From Pelagibaculum spongiae (GTDB lineage: Bacteria; Pseudomonadota; Gammaproteobacteria; Enterobacterales; Pelagibaculaceae): 64,000 nt of DNA. The notes under the pieces were generated by a model. The model was not told the DNA's origin, did not search any database, and saw only the letters and a list, made by a program, of their open reading frames with translations. The DNA is taken from assembly GCF_003097315.1 (NCBI RefSeq), contig NZ_QDDL01000006.1:1-64000 (forward strand). Direction: 5' to 3'. Made by a program: the position numbers and the translations under genes. This document shows, piece by piece, positions 26,080-33,685 of this stretch (position 1 is its first letter; each line of letters starts with the position of its first letter).

Positions 26080-26949
26080 ATGACGCAACAAATTCAGTAT
26101 GACCAGTTGAACCGTTTCTTATTTGAAAGTAGCCAAGTTCGAGGTGAAATCACTCAGCTGGACAAGAGCTACAAACAGGCAATCGCTAGCCACGATTATC
26201 CACCAATCGTTAATCAGCTGATTGGCCAAGCCATGGCTGCGGCATCTCTACTAAGCGCCACGATTAAATTTGAAGGTCAGTTAATTTTACAATTTCAGGG
26301 GCAGGGCAATTTACGAATTCTGGCCGCTGAATGCACGAGCGATGGCAAGGTGCGCGCAGTTGCTCGCTATCAAGACATGCCAAAGAAAGGCAAGTTGATC
26401 GATTTGCTAGGTAAAGGCCAAGCGGTTATTACGCTGCAGCCTGAAAAAGGCGAACCATGGCAGGGTTTGGTACCACTAGAAAAACCAGATATGGCCAAAT
26501 GCCTAGAAGACTACTTCCAGCGCTCTGAGCAATTACCGACCCATATTCAATTGGCTTGTGATGGTGAAATTGCTGCTGGTTTTATGCTGCAGGCAATGCC
26601 AGAAAGCGCAAATAATGCCAGAGCAGCAGATGTAACCACCGAAGAAAGTGATTTATGGAATACCGTGGTGGCCTTGGCAGCAACACTGAAAAAAGAAGAG
26701 TTACTGCACTTGCCTGAAAGCGTGATATTGCACCGCTTGTTCCACGAATATGGTGTCAGATTGTTTGACCCTAAACCAATTCAATTTAGCTGTCGCTGCT
26801 CAAAAGAGCGTTTGGCCGTTAGCTTATCTGCAATGTCTGAAACGGATCTAGATGAAATTCAGGATGAAAAAGGACAGATTCACGCTAACTGCGAGTACTG
26901 TAATCAGACTTACAGTTTTGATGTGACCAGTTTGAAAGCTGCTAAATAA
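26080..26949 (+). CDS. hslO: Redox-regulated chaperone Hsp33
   Basis: A 289-residue cytosolic holdase switched on by oxidation. The N-terminal domain has the typical LNRFLFESSQVRGEI and YPPIVNQLIGQAMAAASLL. The C-terminal redox switch keeps all four zinc cysteines as CxC and CxxC (FSCRCSKERL, NCEYCNQTY). Length matches E. coli Hsp33 (292). It probably shares a transcript with hslR and ends at a strong terminator. Confidence 0.97.
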   Translation: MTQQIQYDQLNRFLFESSQVRGEITQLDKSYKQAIASHDYPPIVNQLIGQAMAAASLLSATIKFEGQLILQFQGQGNLRILAAECTSDGKVRAVARYQDMPKKGKLIDLLGKGQAVITLQPEKGEPWQGLVPLEKPDMAKCLEDYFQRSEQLPTHIQLACDGEIAAGFMLQAMPESANNARAADVTTEESDLWNTVVALAATLKKEELLHLPESVILHRLFHEYGVRLFDPKPIQFSCRCSKERLAVSLSAMSETDLDEIQDEKGQIHANCEYCNQTYSFDVTSLKAAK

Positions 26950-27033
26950 AGAATGCCGCCGTAATAATGCATTTATAATAATCGCCTTTTCCCTAAAAAG
27001 TCGATCAAGCGACAGCTGGAAAAGCACTATCTG

Positions 27034-27074
27034 AAAGCCTGCTTTGTTTTATTAAAAACAAGCAGGCTTTTTTT
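27034..27074 (+). terminator. Intrinsic terminator of hslR-hslO
   Basis: AAAGCCTGCT and AGCAGGCTTT pair, extended by TGTTTT/AAAACA, and are followed by seven T. It lies about 85 bases after the hslO stop. Confidence 0.92.
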
Positions 27075-27412
27075 ATCATTTCAAAAAAAACATAAAAAAA
27101 CAAAATTATTGTTTTTCAGTTGGTTAAGTCTTTCAAGTATCAGAGTGATCTTATCGTTAACTATTTGATATTAGATACATTTCACAAACGGCTTAAATTA
27201 TACTTTTTCCAATTGTGGCAATATCTTACAAATCTTTTTAATGTACTACGATTGCTCAGAAAAAAACAACGCTTTTCGGTCATCTTTTCAAAGTTCGTTT
27301 TCGTTTCTTTCCATGTTCGTGAAAGATAATCTGAAATGGTCAAACCAAAATTGCTAACGCTTCCAGATGATCCACCATCTAGCTTGAGCCAGCAAACAGC
27401 AACGGCACAGTC

Positions 27413-27424
27413 AGATGATCATCT
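27413..27424. promoter_or_regulatory. 12-bp perfect palindrome upstream of first pck gene
   Basis: AGATGATCATCT is a perfect palindrome ~80 bases ahead of the start codon; a related imperfect element (AGATGATCCACCATCT) lies ~40 bases upstream. They could be regulator sites, but no regulator is assigned. Confidence 0.3.
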
Positions 27425-27439
27425 ACATGAAACCTAGCG

Positions 27440-27479
27440 CATGCTACTTATACCCAAAGCAATTTGAGATATAAGCATG
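27440..27479. repeat. Half copy of the TATACCCAA repeat with its own hairpin
   Basis: TATACCCAAAGCAATTTGAG matches one arm of the dispersed repeat family. CATG...CTTATA and TATAAG-CATG arms allow a hairpin. It ends 26 bases before the first pck start codon. Confidence 0.45.
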
Positions 27480-27505
27480 TTGCTCAACAGTAGAAGTATT
27501 CAGCC

Positions 27506-29104
27506 ATGACTATGACCGCATCACAGCTAGCCGCAAAACATGAAAAAACCGTTTCTGCCCACGCTTGCCATATCAATCTGACTGCTCCTGAACTGTTACA
27601 GCAGGCGATTAGCCGAGGTGAAGGCGAATTATCCAAGCAAGGAAGTCTGGTGGTAAATACCGGGCCAAGAACCGGCCGTTCACCGCAAGATCGGTTTATT
27701 GTTTGTCATCCAGGTGAGGCACAACAAGCCATTGACTGGAGTGAAGTGAATCGGCCAATGGAGCCGTTGTATTTTGATAATTTATGGCTGCAAGCGGAAG
27801 ATTATCTACAGCAATTGCCAGAAAGCTACAGTGGCATTTGGCGCAGTGGACAACATACCCAGCATGGTTTGAATATTCGAATTACTACTGAACTGGCATG
27901 GCACCAGCTGTTAGCTGACCACTTACTGGTTCGGCCTGAAATTGAGCAAAGCAATTGGGAAATGCTCTGCTTGCCAGGTTTTGTTTGTGACCCAATGCGA
28001 GATCACGTACATAGCGATGCGGCGACTATTATTGATTTTTCAGGTCGGCGTATTTTACTACTCGGTATGCATTATGCCGCTGAAATCAAGAAAGCTATTT
28101 TCACAGTTCAAAATTACCTGCTGCCCATGAAAGGCGTTTTGCCGCTACATGCTGCTGCCAGCCAAGATAAAGATGGCAAGGTCGCCATGATGCTGGGCTT
28201 ATCTGCTACAGGTAAAACCTGCCTGATCTCAGATGATGGCCGAGATTTAATCGGTGATGATGAGCATGGCTGGAGCGATGATGGGGTATTTAACCTGGAA
28301 AATGGTTGCTATGCCCGCTGTGCATTTATTACTGAAGAAGAACAGCCGGTCATTTTTGATGCGATCAAGCAAGGTGCTATTCTAGAGAATGCGGTTCTCG
28401 ACCATCATGGTGAGCCAGACTTCACTAATATCAGAATTACCGAAAATATTCGGGCGACCTACCCGCTATCTGCGATTAGAAATCGGGTTAAGCCGCCAGT
28501 TGCTGGGCAGCCTGACGTATTAATTTTCTTAAGCTGTGATTGCAGCGGAGTACTTCCTCCGGTCACTCGTTTAAATAAAGCTCAAGCGGCTTATTATTAT
28601 CTGAGTGGATATACCGCTACCGTTGGAGATTCAGAAATAAACCATAACAATGGCTACACGCCAACCTTCTCTAGTTGTTTTGGTGCACCTTTCTTCCCAC
28701 GTCCTGCCGGTATTTATGCTGAACAACTATTCAATAAATTAGAATCCAGCGAAACCACAGTATATATGGTAAACACCGGTTGGAAAGGCGGAGTGCCAAG
28801 TGCAAGCCACGGTGGTAATCCACTTGGTAAGCGTTATTGCTTGCAGCAAACCCGCACAATAATTACGGCTATTTTAAGTGGTGAACTAGAACAGCAAGGA
28901 TTCCATTCTTTGGATCATATCGATTTACAAGTACCTGTCGCGATAGAAGGTATTGATCCTTTGGATTTGGATCCAGCCAACGCATGGCCAGATAAGGTGA
29001 GCTATTTAAGAGCAGCAGAAAATCTTTGCCAAGAATTCAAAGTGAATTTTAGTCGCTTTGAAGTGGCACATCAGATAGAAGATGCAGGTTTGAATATGAT
29101 TTAG
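27506..29104 (+). CDS. Phosphoenolpyruvate carboxykinase (ATP), divergent paralogue
   Basis: A 532-residue ATP-type PEPCK homologue. Key positions persist: the substrate arginine (GPRTGRSPQD), the metal lysine (AAEIKKAIF) and histidine (VLPLHAAAS), P-loop GLSATGKTCL, Asp pair (GDDEHGW) and the Arg of TENIRATYP. Departures from the canonical enzyme include LGMHYAAE for GSWYGGE, Ala in the P-loop and a nine-residue insertion after NTGWKGG (VPSASHGGN). It probably converts oxaloacetate to PEP or a related reaction, but altered specificity is possible. It lies 540 bases upstream of a canonical pckA copy, each with its own terminator. Confidence 0.88.
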   Translation: MTMTASQLAAKHEKTVSAHACHINLTAPELLQQAISRGEGELSKQGSLVVNTGPRTGRSPQDRFIVCHPGEAQQAIDWSEVNRPMEPLYFDNLWLQAEDYLQQLPESYSGIWRSGQHTQHGLNIRITTELAWHQLLADHLLVRPEIEQSNWEMLCLPGFVCDPMRDHVHSDAATIIDFSGRRILLLGMHYAAEIKKAIFTVQNYLLPMKGVLPLHAAASQDKDGKVAMMLGLSATGKTCLISDDGRDLIGDDEHGWSDDGVFNLENGCYARCAFITEEEQPVIFDAIKQGAILENAVLDHHGEPDFTNIRITENIRATYPLSAIRNRVKPPVAGQPDVLIFLSCDCSGVLPPVTRLNKAQAAYYYLSGYTATVGDSEINHNNGYTPTFSSCFGAPFFPRPAGIYAEQLFNKLESSETTVYMVNTGWKGGVPSASHGGNPLGKRYCLQQTRTIITAILSGELEQQGFHSLDHIDLQVPVAIEGIDPLDLDPANAWPDKVSYLRAAENLCQEFKVNFSRFEVAHQIEDAGLNMI

Positions 29105-29233
29105 CTTGCTATACCAAACAGCAATAAGCTTAGATAACTGAGACTGGCAAATTAGTAATCTTGATTCGATGAATGATGAATATTCATTATTTTTATTTCA
29201 CAATCACCGGATTTTCAGATTAGTTATGTATAA

Positions 29234-29285
29234 TAAGCCCCGCTGGCTGCCAGAACTAACCTTCTGGTTCAGTGGGGTTTCTTCA
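29234..29285 (+). terminator. Intrinsic terminator after the first pck gene
   Basis: AAGCCCCGCTG pairs with CAGTGGGGTTT (one mismatch) around an inner hairpin CCAGAA/TTCTGG, followed by TTTCTTC. Confidence 0.75.
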
Positions 29286-29330
29286 TTCAGTCTGGTTTCG
29301 GGTTAGATTCAGGTTGTGTTCAAAGCAGTA

Positions 29331-29427
29331 TTCGCTTTTTAGCAACTTCGAATCCGAACTTCGTTGCAAAACGAATGAGAAAAAACGCTCAGGTGACAGT
29401 GCGGGAATAATTCGTTTAAAAAGCGAA
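29331..29427. promoter_or_regulatory. Nested inverted repeats in the pckA leader
   Basis: TTCGCTTTTTA (29331-29341) pairs with TAAAAAGCGAA (29417-29427). Inside are GCAAC/GTTGC and AACGAAT/ATTCGTT pairings. The set could fold as a structured RNA leader or be a regulator binding region. No known riboswitch class is assigned. Confidence 0.35.
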
Positions 29428-29646
29428 AAATAACCGATTTAATAGATTAAAAAGCTGATTTTAAAAATCTCAGTAAAATATGAAAATATTGACCTGCGCA
29501 GCGAAAATGAGTAATTGGTAAGACATTTATTAATATGTTGCTAAGACATTTGATTCAAGTCTTATATAACTACCACTTTCGAGATAAAATAATAACCAGA
29601 CTTTTAACGGTAATAACAAACTTCTTTTTTTTACCAGGAGAAACAG

Positions 29647-31266
29647 ATGGCTACTCTCGTGGAAAAGGTAAAAGCCGATTTAAATAATTACGGCATTACT
29701 GACGCTCAAGAAATTATTCATAATCCGTCTTATGAGCAGTTATTTGAAGAAGAAACTCGTCCAGATCTTGAAGGTTTCGAAAAAGGTATTGTAACTGAAA
29801 TGGGTGCAGTATCTGTCGATACAGGCATCTTTACCGGTCGTTCCCCAAAAGATAAATATATTGTTTTAGATGACGTCACCCGCGATACATTGTGGTGGAC
29901 ATCCGAAAAAGCAAAAAATGACAATAAACCCATTTCAGCTGAAACTTGGGATTACCTTAAAAGTCGAGTGGCTGATCAGCTCACCGGCAAGCGCTTATTT
30001 GTTGTTGATGCCTATTGTGGTGCCAACCCAGATTCTCGTTTAAAAGTACGCTTTGTTATGGAAGTAGCTTGGCAGGCGCACTTCGTAACTAATATGTTCA
30101 TCCGACCTTCTGCTGAGGAGTTAGAAACTTACGAGCCGGACTTCATTGTTATGAATGGCTCTAAGACCACTAATGACAAGTGGCAAGAACAAGGCTTGAA
30201 TTCAGAAGTATTCACCGTATTTAACTTGACTGAAAAAATGCAGGTTATAGGTGGGTCCTGGTACGGCGGCGAAATGAAGAAAGGCATGTTCGCCATGATG
30301 AATTACTACCTGCCTTTGCGCGGCATGCCTTCAATGCATTGCTCTGCAAACGTTGGTAAAGAAGGTGACACCGCCATTTTCTTCGGCTTGTCTGGCACCG
30401 GTAAAACCACCCTGTCAACTGATCCAAAGCGCGAGCTAATTGGTGATGATGAGCATGGTTGGGATGACGACGGTATCTTCAACTTTGAAGGCGGTTGTTA
30501 CGCGAAAACGATTAATTTATCTGCTGAAGCTGAGCCAGATATTTATCATGCAATTAGGCGTGATGCGTTATTGGAAAATGTGTCGGTAACAGAAGATGGA
30601 AAAATCGATTTTGACGATGGCTCTAAAACTGAAAATACTCGGGTTTCTTATCCGATCCATCACATCGAAAATATTGTTAAGCCCGTTTCAAAAGCCGGTC
30701 ACGCTAAGAAAGTTATTTTCTTAACTGCAGATGCTTTTGGTGTTTTACCACCGGTTTCCAAGCTTACCCCTGAGCAAACCAAGTACCACTTCTTGTCTGG
30801 CTTTACTGCCAAACTAGCCGGTACTGAGCGTGGTATTACTGAGCCTACGCCTACATTCTCAGCTTGTTTTGGTGCCGCGTTCTTGACCTTGCACCCAACC
30901 AAGTATGGTGAAGAGCTGGTTAAGCGAATGGAAGCAGTTGGTGCAGAAGCTTATCTGGTTAATACCGGTTGGAATGGTTCTGGCAAACGGATTTCTATTA
31001 AAGATACCCGAGCTATTATCGATGCCATTTTAGATGGTTCAATCGAGAAAGCTGAAACCAAACATATTCCACTGTTTAATTTAGAAGTACCTTTGGCATT
31101 GCATGACTGCGATAGCGGTATTTTAGATCCTCGTGATACTTACGAGAATCTGGAGCAATGGCAAACCAAGGCAGAAGATCTTGCCGGTCGTTTTATCAAG
31201 AACTTTGCCAAGTTCACCGATAATGACGAAGGTAAGGCACTGGTAGCGGCTGGCCCTCAGCTGTAA
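29647..31266 (+). CDS. pckA: Phosphoenolpyruvate carboxykinase (ATP)
   Basis: A 539-residue canonical ATP-dependent PEPCK that makes PEP from oxaloacetate at the entry to gluconeogenesis. All motifs are standard: [38 protein letters not shown]-loop [31 protein letters not shown], and [12 protein letters not shown] near the C-terminus. A good ribosome-binding site (CAGGAGAAACAG) precedes the ATG. A second, divergent homologue lies just upstream on the same strand. Confidence 0.98.
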   Translation: MATLVEKVKADLNNYGITDAQEIIHNPSYEQLFEEETRPDLEGFEKGIVTEMGAVSVDTGIFTGRSPKDKYIVLDDVTRDTLWWTSEKAKNDNKPISAETWDYLKSRVADQLTGKRLFVVDAYCGANPDSRLKVRFVMEVAWQAHFVTNMFIRPSAEELETYEPDFIVMNGSKTTNDKWQEQGLNSEVFTVFNLTEKMQVIGGSWYGGEMKKGMFAMMNYYLPLRGMPSMHCSANVGKEGDTAIFFGLSGTGKTTLSTDPKRELIGDDEHGWDDDGIFNFEGGCYAKTINLSAEAEPDIYHAIRRDALLENVSVTEDGKIDFDDGSKTENTRVSYPIHHIENIVKPVSKAGHAKKVIFLTADAFGVLPPVSKLTPEQTKYHFLSGFTAKLAGTERGITEPTPTFSACFGAAFLTLHPTKYGEELVKRMEAVGAEAYLVNTGWNGSGKRISIKDTRAIIDAILDGSIEKAETKHIPLFNLEVPLALHDCDSGILDPRDTYENLEQWQTKAEDLAGRFIKNFAKFTDNDEGKALVAAGPQL

Positions 31267-31284
31267 TACTTTGCTGTTCTTTTA

Positions 31285-31314
31285 TTACCCTATAGCGTAA
31301 TTGCTATAGGGTAA
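31285..31314. terminator. Hairpin between convergent pckA and GNAT genes
   Basis: TTACCCTATAGC pairs perfectly with GCTATAGGGTAA around a six-base loop, 18 bases after the pckA stop. T-runs are weak, but the position between convergent genes fits a shared terminator. Confidence 0.65.
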
Positions 31315-31317
31315 TTG

Positions 31318-31893
31318 CTATAAAGAAGGATCAAAATCAGAAATATGTTTTATAATTTTATTATCGAAAGGTTGCAATTGAACTTTAGCAAGCCTCTTTA
31401 GTAAGTCTCCTGTAATTCCTGATCTTAAGTCTAATTCATATCGGCTTGATTTAGGATTTATCAGAATAAATCCATATTTTTCATAGAGGCCTTCAATTTC
31501 TGAAACATCCGTCAGACTTATTTTAGAAAATGGATTTAATCGTCCAATAATTATAAGTAAAAGTATTAGTAAATTTCCATAGCCTTTTCTTAAAGAATTA
31601 TCTGCGACTTGTACTGTTTCTAAATGAAGCTCTCTGTCGTTTTCAAAGTTTAGTTCGAGATAACCTAAAATATTATCACCTAAATTGATAGTTATTAATT
31701 TATGACAAAAGTAAGTGCTAGGATCATCTTTCAAAAAATCAATGGTCGTTTCATTTCTAGATTTTCGTTCATTATATAGTTTTGGCTCACATAGTAGTTT
31801 GATTATTTCATAATGCCCAGGAAAAGATTTTAATGATAAGCCTCTGGTTTTTAATGATTCAATAGTTGAACCATTTATAGCGAGTGTTTTCAT
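31318..31893 (-). CDS. GNAT-fold N-acetyltransferase-like protein
   Basis: A 191-residue protein. The central part fits the GNAT fold: strand LGYLELNFEN, then LETVQVADNSLRKGYGNLL, which matches motif A (acetyl-CoA loop, RKGYGN), and a C-terminal strand-helix-strand (IEGLYEKYGFILINP). The first ~60 residues do not match anything I know. The gene is notably AT-rich compared with pckA, which hints at acquisition. Substrate unknown; assignment is based on motif A and the YGF motif only. Confidence 0.6.
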   Translation of the reverse strand: MKTLAINGSTIESLKTRGLSLKSFPGHYEIIKLLCEPKLYNERKSRNETTIDFLKDDPSTYFCHKLITINLGDNILGYLELNFENDRELHLETVQVADNSLRKGYGNLLILLLIIIGRLNPFSKISLTDVSEIEGLYEKYGFILINPKSSRYELDLRSGITGDLLKRLAKVQLQPFDNKIIKHISDFDPSL

Positions 31894-32375
31894 ATTGGCA
31901 GTCCTGCTGAATTTTTATGATATTGACTCCCTCCTTGAGTAGCTTTTCCAATTTTTGAAATGTATTTTCTAGTCGCTAGACAGTTAAGAAATATGTCTAT
32001 GTTTTTTTAGTTCGTGATCGGTAGTTGTGTTTTTGCGAAACTACCCACGAAAAAGATTATGATATAGCTGAGTGCAATCACAGAACTTTTAGTTTACTTG
32101 TTGAGTTAGTTGTTTTGGAAGATTTTCGGTAATAAAAACTGATCTGATCGGATGAGCGACATCAATTGCAGTTCCAATGATTAAATTTTTTGTTATGTAG
32201 TTTAACTTTAAGTTAATTATTAATGTGTCAGTAAATAAAGTGAGGTACTAAAGCTTGGTTTCAAACGATCCTTATGCTTCTAAACACTAATTTTCAAAGC
32301 AAAAAAAACCGCAACCAAAATCGATTGCGGTTTTTTAATCACTATCTTTTATCAACCCACCATCTTTTCAGATTT
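31894..32375. other. AT-rich intergenic stretch
   Basis: No gene is seen. It holds the promoter side of the GNAT-like gene and, at 32303-32336, the terminator of the AraC-type regulator. Confidence 0.5.
32303..32336 (-). terminator. Intrinsic terminator of the AraC-family gene
   Basis: AAAAAACCGCAA pairs with TTGCGGTTTTTT around a ten-base loop, giving a long T-run on the minus strand. It lies ~40 bases beyond the AraC-family stop codon. Confidence 0.9.
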
Positions 32376-33434
32376 TCAAGCTTTTTCCAAGCCCGCTGTT
32401 TTTGTTTCTACTCTTGCTTCTGGTGTCGCACCGGCTTGATGATCTCGTCGCCACTCCTGAGGTGTAGTTCCGGTCCAGCGTTTAAAGGCCCGGTGGAAGG
32501 AGCTGGGTTCAGAAAAGCCCATTCGGTAAGCCACTTCTTTAATACATAGTTCGGGGTCTTTTAGCGCTTGCTGTGCCACGGCAGACATGACTTCATCGGC
32601 AAGTGCACCGAAGGTTGTGCCTTCTTCTTGCAGCTTGCGGCGTAGACTACGGCCACTTAAATGAAAGTAACTGGCAACTGATTCTAGGTCGGGTTTTCTA
32701 CCAATATATTTTTGGCGGATCAGTGCTTTTACACTTTCTCCCAATCGCCCAGAATAACCTTGAAGGCTGCTGAGCATTGACTCTGCCTGTTCCTTTAAAA
32801 TAGTCGCAACTTCAGGGTCAGCAAAAGGTTGTTTTTTATCTAACAATGAATTGGAGAATTTTAGGAAATAGACATCCTGATTAAATTCTATGTTACAGGG
32901 CAGCCATTCAGAATATTTTTCCATATATCTGGGACGAACATGGCAAAAACCTATAGATAAATCGTGATCGTCATTGCTCTGAAATGCTTTGGCGATGAGA
33001 GCCAGGCGAGTTAATCCAAATTCACTGCGTAATCGGTTAATTTCTAGATTTGATTTAGAAAAGCTATAAATGAGGCGCGAATGAGTTTCACCAATTTCCA
33101 GAACCGGTGCTTCGTAATCACAAACCAAACGGTAAAAACGGCTGGTCATACGAATGGCTTCGCGCCAAGTGCTGCAATTTAGTACTAGGTAAGCCAACAC
33201 ACCAAAAGTCCCTTGTGGTGAGTGCTTGGCCATTTCAATTCCCAATGACGGTGTATTGGAAAGATTTAGAGCAACTTGCTGTAGGCGATCATATTCAGAT
33301 TCACAGACCCGCCCTGCTGGGTTTTCTAATCTGAGAGAATCAAAACCTGCTTGTTTGAAGTAAAAGTCAGGAGCAACGCCAAGGCGTTGTAACACATCAA
33401 CCAAACCTCGAACCAGATTAATGGAGAAATCCAT
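32376..33434 (-). CDS. AraC-family transcriptional regulator (OruR type)
   Basis: A 352-residue regulator. The first ~200 residues match the ligand-binding domain seen in OruR/ArgR-like AraC proteins (RVCESEYDRLQQVALNLS, SPQGTFGVLAYLVLNCSTW, YRLVCDYEAPV). The C-terminal ~100 residues carry two helix-turn-helix motifs: LESVASYFHLSGRSLRRKL and IKEVAYRMGFSEPSSFHRAF, then RWTGTTPQEWR. It is divergent from the diheme lipoprotein gene, 250 bases away, and is the best candidate for its regulator (inference). Ligand unknown. Confidence 0.92.
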   Translation of the reverse strand: MDFSINLVRGLVDVLQRLGVAPDFYFKQAGFDSLRLENPAGRVCESEYDRLQQVALNLSNTPSLGIEMAKHSPQGTFGVLAYLVLNCSTWREAIRMTSRFYRLVCDYEAPVLEIGETHSRLIYSFSKSNLEINRLRSEFGLTRLALIAKAFQSNDDHDLSIGFCHVRPRYMEKYSEWLPCNIEFNQDVYFLKFSNSLLDKKQPFADPEVATILKEQAESMLSSLQGYSGRLGESVKALIRQKYIGRKPDLESVASYFHLSGRSLRRKLQEEGTTFGALADEVMSAVAQQALKDPELCIKEVAYRMGFSEPSSFHRAFKRWTGTTPQEWRRDHQAGATPEARVETKTAGLEKA

Positions 33435-33685
33435 GGTCTCCTCCGCTTCATTTTTATTGTTATAGGGGCTGTAAACGCTAATTAGATTTCGATCGATTAG
33501 TGTTTGCTGGCCTCGTGAAGCTAACGCCTCCCAGATTCCTTTCTTTTCCCTGGCTGACGCTGGCCTGATTTGTAATTGAGCGTGTTTTAGCTACTGCTCA
33601 AACTTATAGAGCTGGTGAAACTATACCAATAACTTTGCCAGCCACAATGATTTAATCATAAAAACAACGAGTTCAGGAGAGTAAG

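Larger units (their letters stand above)
26950..27505. other. Gap between hslO and the first pck gene
   Basis: It holds the hslO terminator, AT-rich DNA (a 69-codon frame at 27120-27329 with no good start is judged accidental), a 12-bp perfect palindrome AGATGATCATCT at ~27413, and a hairpin at 27440-27479. The promoter of the first pck gene should be in the last 200 bases. Confidence 0.5.
29105..29646. promoter_or_regulatory. Terminator of first pck gene and long leader of the second
   Basis: No gene is seen. The first part carries a terminator (29234-29285). The rest is AT-rich and contains a set of nested inverted repeats at 29331-29427, then the promoter region of the canonical pckA gene, whose ribosome-binding site (CCAGGAG) lies at ~29634. 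Confidence 0.5.

Noticed and set aside
27120-27329. 69-codon frame between hslO and the first pck gene
   Set aside because: TTG start without ribosome-binding site, composition of random AT-rich DNA, no recognisable motif.
29341-29410. Glycine-riboswitch-like wording (ACGCTCAGGTGACAG) in the pckA leader
   Set aside because: Only a short block resembles the class; the GGAGAG and CCGAAGG core elements are missing. A covariance-model search would decide.
32274-32549. 91-codon plus-strand frame over the AraC-type gene end
   Set aside because: It is antisense to the terminator and to the helix-turn-helix coding region of a clear gene.
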